64,000 nt of DNA. It comes from Pseudisothecium myosuroides. Its lineage: Eukaryota; Streptophyta; Bryopsida; Hypnales; Lembophyllaceae. Location of the stretch: positions 30,008,245 through 30,072,244 of the forward strand of contig OX637289.1 in NCBI GenBank assembly GCA_951799445.1, given 5' to 3'. The position numbers were made by a program, and so were the translations under genes. This document shows, in pieces, positions 22,956-35,401 of this stretch. How positions within the stretch are numbered: the first letter of the stretch is position 1; every line of letters begins with the position of its first letter. The notes below the pieces were generated by a model that searched no databases, had not been told where the DNA came from, and was given only the letters and a program-made list of their open reading frames with translations.

Positions 22956-25900
22956 ATGCCGGGTGTGCCAGCAATTGGCGAGTGCACCGTCTGCGAGATC
23001 AACCGCGATTTCTGTACACACTCGATACTCATGAATACTTTGGTGTCAATTTCCTCGTCGTCCTGCATTGAGTATTGCGATTTTGGGGATGAAATTGTGG
23101 GGTTGTATTGCGTTCTGATGTTCTGATTGTGAATGCAGTGACGGCGAAGGATGACGATGACACTGATAAAAGCGCGCAAGAATCGTATAGCAAAATCTTG
23201 GCATGTACCGCAGAACCAACTTCAGCAACCTGATTTTTATCTGAGGGTTTAGGGTTTAGACTCTGGCATTGCAGATGTTTTGTCCTGCGGAATGCTAATT
23301 AACCATCTCTTGTTCTTATTTTTTGTGATATATTATTTTATGGTGAAGATATCATATGTGCAATTCAGTTGCCATTACGCGTTTCAATTCAAGTCATCAC
23401 CTTGAATGTGTGGCATGGTGGAAATTAGGGTCGTGTCTATCCCAATATTGCGTATCAGCACCGGGATACCGGTGTGCGCAGTAGCCAAGGAACGGAGGAA
23501 GATGCAACAGGAGCTTTACCTGGTGACGCAGATCACTTGAGTCCAAGTGATGGTGATTCTGGTGGTTTCCTCGGCAGGCAAATAGAAAACGTGAAGACGT
23601 TTGTCTTTACAGCCTTCCAGAACCTGATTTCGCAAAATGTGAGTATCTGCCATGCTCTGTTCCTGAAGTCTATTTCCCTCTCAATTATGGTAACCTCACG
23701 CAACAGCGACACCTTAAGCTCTGGTCTTAGTCATTAGAATGGTCAAATTTTATAATTCTTGTTAGCAAATCAAAGTGATTCCAATGCACTGAAGAACGTG
23801 TTATTTGGATACTACATGCAAAAAATATACGTATTCAGAGTTTTCTGGTAGGTGACCTGAAGCCAACACAAGTTCTGATGTTAAGGTGAGGTACATTCTC
23901 AAATTCAATATGTACTCATTTTGCAAGATTTTAGTATGTTGCATTTAGGTCTGTATCACAATTAGGTACCTCTACATGAAGAAGTGCCATGAATTCGATG
24001 CTTTGTAGGCAGTTTATCAGGAGTCATCGCTGAAACTGCAGCCATTATATTTGTTTCAGAATAAAGGCAACCAGAAAACATATTCCTTCCAAGGAATTAG
24101 CTGGCATAATCACCGGCACTGGGTTGCGTTCATTGGAGGCCAGGATCAAGTCCTTGTTCACGATTTTGAAGATGCAGGTTGGACCCCATGTTTGATTGTG
24201 CAAATCTTGATGATTCTCCCCTAAACACTTTTATTGGCTGATTATTCTTGACAATGCAATATTTTGGTTACGCTGAAACTGTAGACAGAGGAAGTAATTT
24301 TTATTTATTTTTCCATATTCTAAAAATTTCAAGGTACTCATTAGTCTTTCCGGTCTAAGTTGATGTTGAATTTGTGATGCTAACGGCAGATCCAAGGGAT
24401 CCAGCTGTACTGGCGAATGATTCTCACAAAGGCGTAGAGTGCGTGGAATGGAGGCCGAATGCCGGCTCCACAATTTCTGTGGCCTGCAGGTTTTTAACTA
24501 TCCTCTAGAAGTCTTTGACTTCAACAATTCATGATATTCTTTGTGCTGTGTCCACTCTGCATCCTCATCATTGTTGATGGAGGATCGTGTTAAAATATCA
24601 GCATTGCATTAACATAGGGTATGTGAGTTTTAGTGATCGTGGAACAACTGGTCAGATCATAGCTAACACCGTTGGTGGAGCATCGTTAACTTGAGCTTAT
24701 GCTCTTCTTCACGTGGAAGGAAGCTCACGATAGGGGGAGTCATAGTAGATTTCAGTGCTCATTGAATTCTAAACTTCATCGCTATTCTCTTGGCTCAAAA
24801 ATTGGAGGATTGTGTGGCAAGGCCTAGTGTATTATCCATGCAAATGACTTCGTCTCCAATGCTCGATGAATTGGGTTTCTACTCCTTAAGATGGGGAATA
24901 GAGGGCGCGAACCATGACTCCTAATATTTATGTAATCTTTGAAGGGAGGCTGAATCCACGATTCTATAGATTCTGACGCTTAGGGTGCTGGCAAGCCTTC
25001 TACTTGTTCTGTTCTGTTTTGATACATAATGTGGTGCTTTCTTCCCCAAGACGTTGTACAGTTGACGTCTTGATGAACCTGAATTCAGATTATTGGGCAG
25101 TATAGGTTCTGTACCAATCGACCTCTTTGAAGATTGATGTATTTTTTGTGTAGGGGAGGTATTGCAATATGGAGTGCCAATTACCCGGGGAACATGGCGC
25201 CTGTTCGGGCTGGGGTTGTCTCCATCCTCGGCACACCAAACCGAGGCACTGGGGCTCGGTGGGCGCTTGTGGATTTTCTTCGAACCGGGAATAATGCGCC
25301 TGTAACAGCCTTGTCATGGAGCCCTTGTGGCAGATATCCATTTTAGTTTCATGCCATATTTGACTTCTTTCTATAATTCTATGTCTTCGATCTCACGTCT
25401 GCAAATATATTTATCGATGTTGACCAGTCTGGTCATGTGAGAGGACTCAGTAGTGGGAATTACCGTTTATTTTGTGGAAACGTGTTACCACCTTGACCAA
25501 TCATACAATGTTAGCATCAGCTTCGAAACATGACGCATCCTTCACCATCTGGGACGTGGCTCAAGGTTGTTGGTCTTGTCCTCAGATTATACGATGTTGA
25601 CTGTGGACCATTTGTGGACCGTCTTTTGTTTTAGTTTGTAATTGTCTGGGAGATACCTTTTAGGAGATAGCAAGCCGTAACCTCTAAGTGACCTATTGGC
25701 CATTAACGGTTGCTTCTACATCTGTAGGACTTGAAATAAATGATTTAGAAAGCTTCAAGGAAGGTAAATGGGCGTATTGATAGAAAGAATTCCACAGTGG
25801 AGTCTCTATTTTTAGTTGGACACTTGGGGGTTAATGTATTGAGAGCTTCTTTTGCATTGATGAATTCCAGTTCTATGTTCTGAATAATTTCCTCCTTGTC

Positions 25901-27917
25901 ACTCACCTTGTGTGATTTTACTACGTTCGATTGGTGTGTTTAGGTACGGGAACGCCGTTGCAGCGTGGTCTTGGCGATATCTCCTTGCTGAAGTGGTCGC
26001 CTACCGGAGATTATTTCGTGTCAGCCAAGCAGTAAGTCTTGCTTTTCCAGTACGATCTGCTAGATAGGACCGGTTTTGGCCAAGTTGTTGCTGGTCATGA
26101 ATCGTCCATCCATGGTTGCTCACATGTCTTTCTCAAGAGTAAAGGGAGCTGCATATTCATCCCGCTTGGAAATGGAGGTAACATATGTCTCCTTTTTTAT
26201 TATGTTAGGGTGTACCTATCGAAGATGATTCTCGTTACACCATCTAGCACTCTTGATCGATCACAGTTAATACTGTTTATTGATCTCGAAATCTAGGCAT
26301 TGTGACTGTGGAGATATGACATACGCTAATATTGTTTGATTGGCAGCAATGGCGCATTCCACCTCTGGGAGACGAGCACGTGGACCTCTGTACCTTGGAC
26401 ATCTGCGGGTGGATCTGTCGTGGTAAGGCATAAGAGTGTTATCAACGATTTGTCAAGCACTTAAAATCATGCTTGTCTAGTTACACCTTAGCCTGATACA
26501 CGTAATGTTGGCAGAGCGCAATGTGGAGTCCAGATGGGAAGGTTCTACTGGCAGCTTTTGATCAGGCAACCTCTTTGGCTGCTCTTTACTTTGCCGGGAA
26601 GCCTCCCTCGTTGGGTAAGTTCTTCACCTTTGTGAATTCAGTTCATGACTTGCTTTGATGGACTTCATCAGTGAATTTTCTGTTGGTGATGTTGATGCGA
26701 TTGCTAACATGTGCTGTTTCCTGTTCAGACGTACACCTGCTTCCATTAGATTTGCCAGACATTGAGGCCATCACTGGGGGGTGTGCATTCAAACCTTCTT
26801 AATATTCAGTTTGCTGTCTTCCAAGAGTTCATCAAGTTGTTTTTCTCATGATGGGAGAAATGTGCTTGAAATAGCCTCCCCAACACGACATTTTTATTGT
26901 TCATGGCGCAATGGCACTAATCCTCTCAATCACTTTTCTTAAGAACGTCACTTCCACTCAATAATGACAACATTATTCTCAATAGTGATCCCTTTCACTT
27001 AAACGATGCTGCTATTGTTAAATATTTTTTATTGTAAAAGTGTATCTTATTTAGAATTTGCCACTACTATTCACATGACCTTGTGGTAATGAGGGGAATA
27101 ACTCGGGGTCCAAAATTTTCTTTCTTGTGGAATTGAAACTCCTTGAATGCTGTTGCAGACATGGTGGCATAGAAAGGATGGCCTGGGATGGCACTGGGGA
27201 GAGACTTGCCGTTACCTACAACGGTGCTGTAGATCCTTTCCATTCTGGATTAGTGGCCGTTTTCGATACCCGGCAGACACCTATTGTGTCGACATCATTG
27301 GTGTGAGTACACTCTCTTGTCGTTATTATATTTGATTAGCGCTTCTAAGAGTATGCAAGTCTTACTTGCGACTTTCAAGCACCCTAGAACTGAATATAGG
27401 TCCCTTGTTCGGCTTACTTTTCGTGCTCTTTCTTGCTTTGATTGTTTTGAATTCGAATCCTTCGATTAATGAATGGAATTGGTACGATATGGTGGGACAC
27501 ACAGGGGCTTTATTCGCGGGCCTGATGTCGATTCAACACCTGTTTCATTGGCTTTCCACAACAACTTGAAGCAGGGTGCACTTTTGTCTGTGGTAAGTAG
27601 CAATCCTCGAGACCTGTGATCTGTTTTGGTGAATGTCCTACACCTGCAGTGCAATGATGTTTGACAAGGAAAATAATTTCTACTCCGCTTGCACTTCAGT
27701 TGTCTTAGCGTGCTTGCACCAAAACTGTAATTTTGCTTTTGAGTCTTCAATTGGGACAGGAACCTTTTGAAGTGAGCACAACGTAGTGGTCAAACAGGCA
27801 GCATGTAATTCCATATTAGTGACATTCATGTTGGTTTTGCAGTGCTGGAGTACAGGAGTTTGTTGCACGTATCCCCTGTTGTTCCGTGGACATGGAGGAC
27901 AATTGCTGCGAGTGTAG
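22956..27917 (+). CDS. AAAS: Aladin, nuclear pore complex WD40 protein
   Basis: Fourteen exons: 22956-23013, 23139-23200, 23429-23638, 24009-24177, 24390-24489, 25154-25333, 25507-25565, 25944-26031, 26347-26422, 26515-26614, 26729-26780, 27159-27302, 27505-27592 and 27843-27917. Phases are consistent throughout, giving 1461 nt (486 residues). Family landmarks in order: the N-terminus with TVCEINRDF, QGISWHNHRHWVAF, GVECVEWRPNAGSTISVACR, IAIWSANYPGNMAPVRAG, ARWALVDFLRTGN, VTALSWSPCGR, SFTIWDVAQG, ISLLKWSPTGDYF, GIERMAWDGTGERLAV, TPIVSTSLVGFIRGP and CWSTGVCCTYPLLFRG. These match plant Aladin closely along the whole length. Aladin is a peripheral nucleoporin of the pore membrane ring. Two introns are unusual: intron 6 is U12-type AT-AC and intron 2 appears to be GC-AG. 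The gene is divergent from the WD40 gene. Confidence 0.93.
23201..23428 (+). other. Probable GC-AG intron (AAAS intron 2)
   Basis: Exon 2 must end in phase 0 after AAAATCTTG to join the exon beginning GGTCGTGTCTATCCC. The intron then starts GCATGT and ends GAAATTAG. No GT donor nearby keeps the frame. GC donors occur in about one percent of plant introns. The intron also contains TTTAGGGTTTAG near 23245. Confidence 0.55.
23769..23825. repeat. Fragment of a dispersed repeat in AAAS intron 3
   Basis: The segment with TTCCAATGCACTGAAGAA and TTTGGATACTACATG resembles parts of 3229-3410 and 63178-63367. It is probably a degraded transposon piece inside the intron. Confidence 0.5.
25334..25506 (+). 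other. U12-type AT-AC intron (AAAS intron 6)
   Basis: The coding frame SPCGR/MLASAS is restored only if the intron runs from ATATCCATTT to ...ATCATAC. The donor ATATCC is the U12 AT-AC consensus start. CCTTGAC at 25491-25497 matches the U12 branch-site consensus, with the likely branch A at 25496, ten bases from the AC end. No GT-AG alternative keeps the conserved residues. The intron is 173 bp. Confidence 0.9.
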
Positions 27918-29930
27918 ATTTATTTCAGAGAATTTTGCTAATTACTAGTCACTTCCATGTCTTCTTCAAAGTTGAGAGCAGTCTGATCACGCTGTGACCA
28001 AGCTTTGATTTTGAGGTTTTGCATGATTTTGCAACGTTCATTGGGATCAAGAGATAGCTCTCATGTTTCCTGTTTATCTCTTAGGCTTTTGTTAAGTTAT
28101 ATAGGGGAGACGCTGTCGGATCAGATACAACACGCGTTGTAAGCAAGGCTTTATTTATCCAATAACACCGCCCAGTTCCGTGGTCGTTGTGGACATCAGC
28201 CAATTCAACCGCACGAATGGAATGGATAAGTTGTACTTGATACAAGAACAGTCTTCAAAAGCATCGAGATTGTATCATGAGCACTTCAATGTGAAGAACT
28301 ACGTCTAAGTGAATATGAGACCCCTTCATTCAGTCGGAGTTCTGTCCCTTTCGCTTGAACTTGCAGTTGGAATCTTCTGTTCACCTTTTGCTTTCATTGC
28401 TAGTTGGTCCCTTTGCTACTCACTGTGGTTAGAATACAGGTTTAAAGTTCAATCCCTGCATTTATCCTTTCTGAGGTACTAACCTATACCAACCTGTTCA
28501 GCGCTGATACCTAGTGCTCTCGTCACCCTGCTAGCTATCAGCGGCTGATTCTGGAGTGCACTCAGTGCTGGTGGGGTGCAACTACCAGGGTCGATTATGC
28601 CAGGGTAGTTGCGCCTCACCAGGAGCTGACACTAGAACTGCTAAATCAGGATTCTTTCGTAAGTTCTTCTCCCTATTATCCTCCATTTCACTCTTGGGGG
28701 TTTAAACCCACGTCGCTCTTTGTGAAAGGTGGGCGATTGGCCTACAAGATTAACAGATTAGATGATACATGTTTAATCTCGCCTCATCAAAGATGCGCGA
28801 AACCTACTAAAATCTCGCCAATGGTCTGCAAAATGTTCAAAGGTGTGTCCAACCAAATGAGTTCTGCACAGAAGCTAATGGTCTCCGAAGGAACTCTACT
28901 GTAGTACGGAGTAAATGAAACGTTGCTCCCGGCAGCTTCTATTTGCCAGACGTAGTCAATCCCATGAAGCTCGTGCTAGCTATTGACTTCTATTATTACA
29001 CGTGACATGCCTTGGTCCGGTCTTTTGACGACTGATGTTGTGACGTTGACTTCTTAGTGCTTCGCAGTTCTGTAGTATGAGAAGTGCGTGCAATCTTGAC
29101 CAGCCCATCCATTCTCATAAATCCGAAGGTTACTAGAGTTATTTGTAAAGTCCCCCCACTTTGGGCATGACTTTTTTTGAAGTTGAGAAGGCAACTGTAG
29201 TTGAAGCGTCAAACTATTTTGCAAGATACTTATGTCACACGACTTCAAAAGTGGGTACCAAACTTTTTTAGGCACCATTTTGATGGAAAAATAAGTTTCA
29301 TACCCACTTTCATTTCGACTTTTTTAACTCAACCGGCTTTTTCACAAAACTCATGGGTTTAAACCCCGGTTTAGTGTACTTTACGAATAACTCAACTGTA
29401 TGAAGAACTTAGCGAGGTGAATCTGACTTTCACAAGCACCAAAGGAGTTGCTTACGCCGTACAAACTCGCTTTCTAAGGAAGACACTTGCTAGCTATCAC
29501 CACCCGGATCATCCTTACACCATATTTCAGGTGCATTTTGCCATGGGCGGAAGTGTACTCCGAGTTTAAAGTTCTGGTAGTGGTAGATCGGAAGCACGTA
29601 TATTGAGTTCGATTGTGTCCGAAGCTGCTCGCAGAGCAATCGCATTTCTGCAAATTCGAATTGTTGCAAGTAATGCTTCTTGTTGAGAATCTAGTTGGGG
29701 TTTGCAATCTCATGCATTCGTGTGATACTCTTTTGTGATGTGAATGATTTAAGGATTTGTAGGTTTAGATATGATAAATCTTCGGCAACACTTGCAGGGT
29801 TTAGAGAGTTAAACCTTTGGCAATGCTTGCAAACTGCATTGGTCTTGATTTCGGTCAAATGAGTTGAAGACTTCGTGTAACTTGGACTCGTTTTGGGCTC
29901 GTTTTGGGCTCTTTCAGATTGCGGAGAAGC
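27918..29930. other. Intergenic region between AAAS and the metacaspase
   Basis: About 2 kb holding the 3' UTR of AAAS, a metacaspase-derived hairpin at 28568-28625, an imperfect inverted repeat around 29245-29310 (AAAGTGGGTA and its complement TACCCACTTT) and the promoter of the metacaspase. No further gene is visible. Confidence 0.6.
28568..28625 (+). ncRNA. Hairpin derived from metacaspase exon 1; candidate small-RNA locus
   Basis: CTGGTGGGGTGCAACTACC in the left arm is nearly identical to metacaspase codons for LVGCNYPG at about 29945-29970. The right arm, GGTAGTTGCGCCTCACCAG, is complementary to it. The stem is 19 bp with two positions that would be G-U wobbles in RNA, a loop near 20 bases, and weaker pairing beyond (TCAG against CTGA). 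The right arm of a plus-strand transcript would be antisense to the metacaspase mRNA. Small-RNA production is inference. Confidence 0.4.
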
Positions 29931-32585
29931 ATGACGAAGAGAGCTTTGCTGGTGGGGTGCAACTACCCTGGTACGAAAGTGGAGCTTCATGGCTGTGCGA
30001 ACGACGTGAAGCGCATGTACAAGACGCTCGTCACTCGGTTCGGGTTCGTGGAGTCCGACATTCTCGTGCTTCTGGACACCAATCCAAAGGGGGTGCAACC
30101 CACCGGCGCCAACATTCGCTCGTACCTTGCCAAGCTGATCCGAGGTGTGCAACCTGGGGATGTGCTGGTGTTCCATTACAGTGGCCATGGCACTCAGGTG
30201 AGGGTGTACTGCAGCTAAAAACTCGGTCTTTTAAACCCTACAATGCTAGATCGCCGTTTTCTAACAAATGGTTAGGGTTGATTGTAACTGGTCGACCTGT
30301 TCCTGCAGGTCCCATCCGAGGGAGGAGTTGTTGATGAAACCGGAGCCGAGGAAGCAATTGTGCCCACTGATATGAATCTGCTCACAGGTCACCGATTGAT
30401 CCCTCTTTCAAGAAATTAGGGTTCCATGTCTGGATACCGAGAATGATCAGGGTTCTAGAATGAATTGCTGAATTGCATTGATGTGGAATAATTTTTAGGA
30501 AAATAATCATATTTGGTCTCCCCAACCCATTCTTTTCATGAACAGTGTTATTATCCTTCTCAACAATGCCGCTACTCCTTTCTACCACTATTCTACTTTA
30601 AACTGTCTTTGTTCTTCTCAACAGTAACGCTTTGTAATTCTCCAATTTCCTAGACACTTCTACTATGGCACAGATTGTGAATGTCTTATGTACAACTTGG
30701 CACCAATATTCATATGAACATGTTCTATTAAAGGAATTATTCGAGATCCAGAATCTCTCAGATTCTGTCTAATCTGTTCTTTTGGGGGCTTTTCAGATGA
30801 CGATTTCAGAGAATTGGTGAACAAGATACCGCCAGGAGCCACATTCACGTTCATCTCCGATTCCTGTCACAGTGGAGGACTGATCGATGCCGCCAAAGAG
30901 CAAATCGGGAACACCCCATCTCTTTCTCTTCATTCTGGCGGTTCGCACTGTGGTAGTGGTAGTGGTAGTGGAAGTGGCGTTAGTGATCTCTTAGGGCTGA
31001 TGCAACAGGGCTTTGAGGCCTACAACAGGCGTGGTGCGCGCACCAGGGATATCCAAACTAGCACCGAAACGAGTTTCGAAGAACGAATCAGTCATTACAA
31101 AAGAGACGGCGAGGAAGTGGAAACTTTTGAGCGGCATGGTAGGCGACGTGAGTATGGGGATCCGCAGCATGGGGAAGAGGAAGAGTATGGCACGAGCTAT
31201 GAGCGGGGTGGCCATGCCGCTGATCATGTGCATTACTCGTCCTCCTCAGCGATGAAGTCGAAGGAGATTCCGATTGGAATGTTGACCCAGATGCTCAGCG
31301 AGCGTGTCGGTCACCGAGTGGAAGTGGGGAACATCCGCACGACTTTGTTTGATATGTTTGGGAAAGATGCCAGTCCCACCGTCAAGTTGTTTGCAAAGCT
31401 GGCGCTTGATCAACTTCAGGTAAATAATTTCTCACTGTTCAAGTGGCGTGGTCGTCACACTTGAGTGACTGAACAGATCATGAAACAGTGTTTTCAGTAA
31501 AATTGAACTGTTCCTTGAACTTTTAGACAACGTCAGAAAGGGAATTTTTTCGTTATCCAAACGCCGAAAACTTTCCAAGATACATAGGTAAGCCTCTGTA
31601 TGTTTGACGCCTCTCATGAATTATGTACTAGGTAACTCAAATTTGGAGCCCAGTTGCGGAAAACAGTACGTGTTGAGCCGTGCTATAACAAAGGATGTAC
31701 TTTTTCTATAACTGGCGCCAAATTTGAGTTGCCTAGTATAACCTCAATGAGAACACTACGATCACGTTTGATCCATTATAAAGCAAGGAAAGTGAATGTC
31801 GTGATAGAAACCGGAAAGATTGCCGTGGTTATGGCTTATAACACAACTCCTCTTCTTGAAGGCTACCTCGCAGTAGTGGTTTATAATTCTGTATCGATAA
31901 TATGATGAAGCTTCTCTTTATGATGTTTTCTGGAAATTTGTGTAGCAGCCCAATTAAACTAAAAACCCTGTTATAGGTTTGTGGATTTCAAAATGTGCCG
32001 AAATCGTTAAGACTGGCTAGGACTGAATTATATCTATGATTGAGGTGTTCACTTGTGGTGGTGAGATGGATTTCACGTGTTCACATTTTTTGGAGGTTCC
32101 TCATGGTTGATGGAGGTTTTGGTTTTGATGGTTGATGGTTTTGATTTTGCTGCCATCAACAGAAAAGGGCCCACGGTCAACAGGGCATCCTGGGCGCCGT
32201 GTCGTCCCTGGCCACGCAGTTGCTGTCGGCGAAGCTGGAGAGCCAAAGTTCCCAGGAAGCCTCGCATTACATGGCGGCAGCGGAGAATGTGCAAGGCAAG
32301 TACCGGCCTCGTCCAGGGCGGGGCGAGAAGTCCACCGACGTGGGCATCTTGCTGAGCGGGTGTCAGTCCAACGAGACTTCGGCGGATGCGAAGCCGGCGC
32401 ACGGGGAGTCTTACGGCGCCTTCAGCAACGCCATCCAAGTGGTGTTGAGCCAAAGCAAGGCGCCTCTGTCCAACCGAGACCTCATTCTGCAAGTGCGCAA
32501 TACCCTGCAATCCCAAGGATTCAAACAGCACCCCTGCCTCTACTGCACGGACCACAATGCCGATGCTTTCTTCATCGGACACTAA
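29931..32585 (+). CDS. Type II metacaspase (Arg/Lys-specific cysteine protease)
   Basis: Four exons: 29931-30197, 30309-30387, 30797-31419 and 32163-32585, all GT-AG with consistent phases, giving 463 residues. It begins MTKRALLVGCNYPGTK, typical of the AtMC4-9 type II group with no N-terminal prodomain. The catalytic His is H86 in HYSGHG and the catalytic Cys is C139 in ISDSCHSGG, the same positions as in AtMC4. DDDFRELVNKIPPG precedes the Cys block. Residues about 165-270 are the long linker of type II enzymes, with a GSGSGSG run and a charged stretch. The p10 region follows (EVGNIRTTLFDMFG, SSLATQLLSAKLE, GILLSGCQSNETSADA) and the C-terminus is CLYCTDHNADAFFIGH. Family members are calcium-activated, self-cleaving proteases in wound and death responses. 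An upstream hairpin resembles exon 1. Confidence 0.95.
31626..31738. mobile_element. TA-flanked MITE in metacaspase intron 3
   Basis: Inverted arms of about 37 bp: left CTAGGTAACTCAAATTTGGA from 31628, right ending ATTTGAGTTGCCTAG at 31736. TA lies on both sides (31626-31627 and 31737-31738). The core is about 109 bp. TA duplication with short termini fits Tc1/mariner-type miniature elements. Confidence 0.7.
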
Positions 32586-32781
32586 ACCGACCCCTTTTGA
32601 CTCAGTATTTGGTACACTGCTTCAAAGCATTTTTTCTGAATGCTCAGTTTCATCTGTACAGATCGTTTTCTACAAGTGTGTGCTGGTTTTTGTGGTGCTA
32701 CTTTCGGATATTGGAGTTTGACAATTTGTAAGAGATCCTTCCTCTATTACATTCGCTACGAATGTGTTTCAAAGAAGAAAG

Positions 32782-32787
32782 AATAAA
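32782..32787 (+). terminator. Candidate polyadenylation signal of the metacaspase gene
   Basis: AATAAA lies about 200 bp after the stop codon in an A-rich stretch. Plant poly(A) signals are loose, so this is a weak call. Confidence 0.35.
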
Positions 32788-33554
32788 TTATAGCTCGGAC
32801 TTGACCTGTCTCTCCCCTGGCTACCGTGTGGTCACATCCCATCTCATCGTGTTTTGATTGTGCAAGAGACGGAATGGTTTTTAATGTGGAACGCAGAACT
32901 ACTTGTGAGGATTGTTTTTAGTGAAAAAGATGTGTTCAACGCAAACCTTCCCGGCCTTTGAAACCATTCTGGTTGACAAGAGGCTAGTCATGTCCAGTTA
33001 TCAAGTGGTATGCACACTGGCAGCATTACATGACACCACTGCACGTCTACAATTTCACGAGTTTGATGAGAACAACACATTTATGCTTAGTACGGTACCA
33101 AGAGTGACAATTTAAAGAGATTATCAAACTGCAGAATTTGCAATGAACAACCACTAAGAAGACTACAGCTGTTCAGCATGATGCTCTTACAACCTCTAAT
33201 TCTTATAGGTTAGTAGTATTATACCGGTCCTCACAGGAACATTAGAAACCCTTCCGTCTCCCTTGGGCTGCTCCTAAGGCATCACACTTCAATGGAAGTG
33301 AAATTTCAATAAGTGGATCACAAATAGAGGGATCCTCTCCCTTACGATGTGCACAATACTATAGCAAAAAACCATAGTGCAAACACACACTGACAACATG
33401 GAAGACCATAAATTGTGAAGCCATGTAAGTATGACAAGCGTCTTCCATTTCAATCCTTCTAAAAACTTCACCACCAGGACCATTGTCTAACCAGTCGTGC
33501 ATTCAAGTGCGCGGTCATCAAAGTTTTCGACAGATTTCAGATAACCATCACTTA

Positions 33555-33692
33555 GGGACGCTTTACACGTAGAGGCCGAGTCATTTGCCTTGAGGTTGAT
33601 AGCACAAATTTCAGCCTTTCATTCAATCACAAGTGAGGATTTCAGACCTCTTACCCAACAAATTGGCCTCATCTCTAGGTGTAAAGTGTCCC
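33555..33692. mobile_element. Tourist-like MITE (TTA-flanked)
   Basis: Left terminus GGGACGCTTTACACGTAGAG and right terminus CTCTAGGTGTAAAGTGTCCC are inverted copies with few mismatches. Each is flanked by TTA (33552-33554 and 33693-33695). The 138-bp length, the 3-bp TTA duplication and G-rich ends fit PIF/Harbinger-derived Tourist elements. Confidence 0.65.
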
Positions 33693-35129
33693 TTACAATA
33701 GCTGCAACACCTCTAAATTCAACTCAATTGTAGTTGTTAGTTTGCTCCATCATATAGTCACCAACATGGTTACAATGTTACTAAGTATTAATAAAATATA
33801 ATTTATGACAAAAATAGTGCAATAAGCTCTACGTAACATCATTCACCACTTGTAGGAGGGTCCTTGTTAACTTTAAGTGAGTCCAAGGATCTAAGAAAGC
33901 ATTTCTTTCAAAGATGAGGTGGCCTAACTTCTTTGGATCACACAAAGGGACATCTTCTTGTATTCTTGGGTCTTCAAGAGTGTTTTGGGGATCCATGCTC
34001 CTTAGTATACAATGTTATGGAGAAGTCAAGGATCAAATCACATTAAAAAAATTTAGTCTCAATGAGAAGGTGATGTTGTTGCTCTTCTCAAGCCATAACT
34101 TTCCAATCTTTAGCTTGCTCAGGATGGCCATGGGCCACTTCAAGTCTTTAGAGATGATTTGGAGTGCAAGCGACACATTGACCAATGATAATCTCTTTCT
34201 CCATCGGCTTCTTAGCACTTTTCATGTCAATCAAGTAGGCTCTCTCCACTCATCCAATCTAGTCTATAGAGCATATTAGGGTCCAATATAGACCCACACT
34301 ACCCATTATATTATTCCAAAAATTACATAATATAAAGAATAATTTCATTTTTTATTACGAACAATTGAATAGTAATCTTATACAATCTCAATTAAACATT
34401 CCAAATTTCAATTTCAAAGAAACAAACCTCCATTTATAGAAAACTTTTTTAGTTGAATTTCATGGTTTTACAAGATAATTTGTAGAAAAATATTGGTGAT
34501 GAATTTTCACTATTCTAGTGCTTGGGTATGTAGAAAACATCCTTATGCACAACTTTTATGTTAGAAAAAATGTTGTTAAGTGACAAAAATTTAATCTCTA
34601 GAAAATTCAAAATTGGAGGGCGCATGCTAAATTTTTGTAAGTAGGTATTTAGGCAATTTACTTAGAAAATACTTAACAAAGTATCATTTGAAATCAATAT
34701 ACCAACATTGCAGATTATTAGATTTTGGGCGATACAGTTGTACTAGCCAAACGGCTGAGCTAGCCAATAAAGAACACTTCCATCCTAATACAAGTAGGAT
34801 CTAATACAAGACCAAAGTGAATGAGAAGTGCTTTGGGCCCTTCTAATTATCTCCCAAGCACTCTATATAGGACATAAAATTTATAGACTCTTCATTCACA
34901 CCAATCATATAAAATCTGGTTGGACTTATTTTTTCTTGCCTCTTTGATTTACCTTTTTTTTCCACACTTCTTGTGATTGGTCAATTCATTATTTATGGAG
35001 CACATTTGGAGTGTAACAATGGAAGACAAGAAGTGAAGAGCTCGCCAAATATAGATCTCAAATTGTGAAATGTTGATTTGACCTGTTGGGTAGCAATGCT
35101 ATAAGGTAGAAGCACCTATAACCGATCCT

Positions 35130-35133
35130 TTAA
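35130..35133. other. Unoccupied TTAA site paralogous to the insertion site of the element at 1862-2800
   Basis: In this repeat copy CCTTTAAGCAATTTT is continuous. In the copy at 1835-2830 the matching TTAA is split by a 0.94-kb element. A second empty copy is at 17089-17092. Confidence 0.65.
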
Positions 35134-35401
35134 GCAATTTTGCATATTTTGACGTGGAATCAACACATGACATTATTTCTAACACAATGGCAATTGAAAA
35201 TCAAGAATTTTCAAAAGAAAATGATATTTTTATGAGTTTATATGAATATGTTGTAAATATGTGAAGTCCAAATATGTGGTGCCTTAAAACCATTTGTTGC
35301 ATTCATGTATGCAAGTTATACATTTTGGACTCCCTATGTCTACATATTTTGAAGATTGGTTTTGGATATAGGGTTGGAAATGGGTGCATTACAATTTTCC
35401 C

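Larger units (their letters stand above)
32790..35401. other. Gene-poor region between metacaspase and ABC1K
   Basis: AT-rich DNA containing the Tourist-like element and, near 35090-35150, a fragment of the repeat also seen at 17004-17806 (TAAGGTAGAAGCACC...CTTTAAGCAATTTT). No credible gene was found; open frames around 33914-34279 lack coding character. Confidence 0.6.

Noticed and set aside
29691..30188. 165-codon open frame antisense to metacaspase exon 1
   Set aside because: A shadow of the balanced coding sequence on the other strand; no homology and no introns consistent with it.
32073..32582. 169-codon open frame antisense to metacaspase exon 4
   Set aside because: Mirrors the conserved p10 coding exon; low-complexity Arg/Leu-rich product without recognisable motif.
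33914..34279. 121-codon open frame on the plus strand
   Set aside because: AT-rich, no motif, no upstream context; composition equals the surrounding non-coding DNA.
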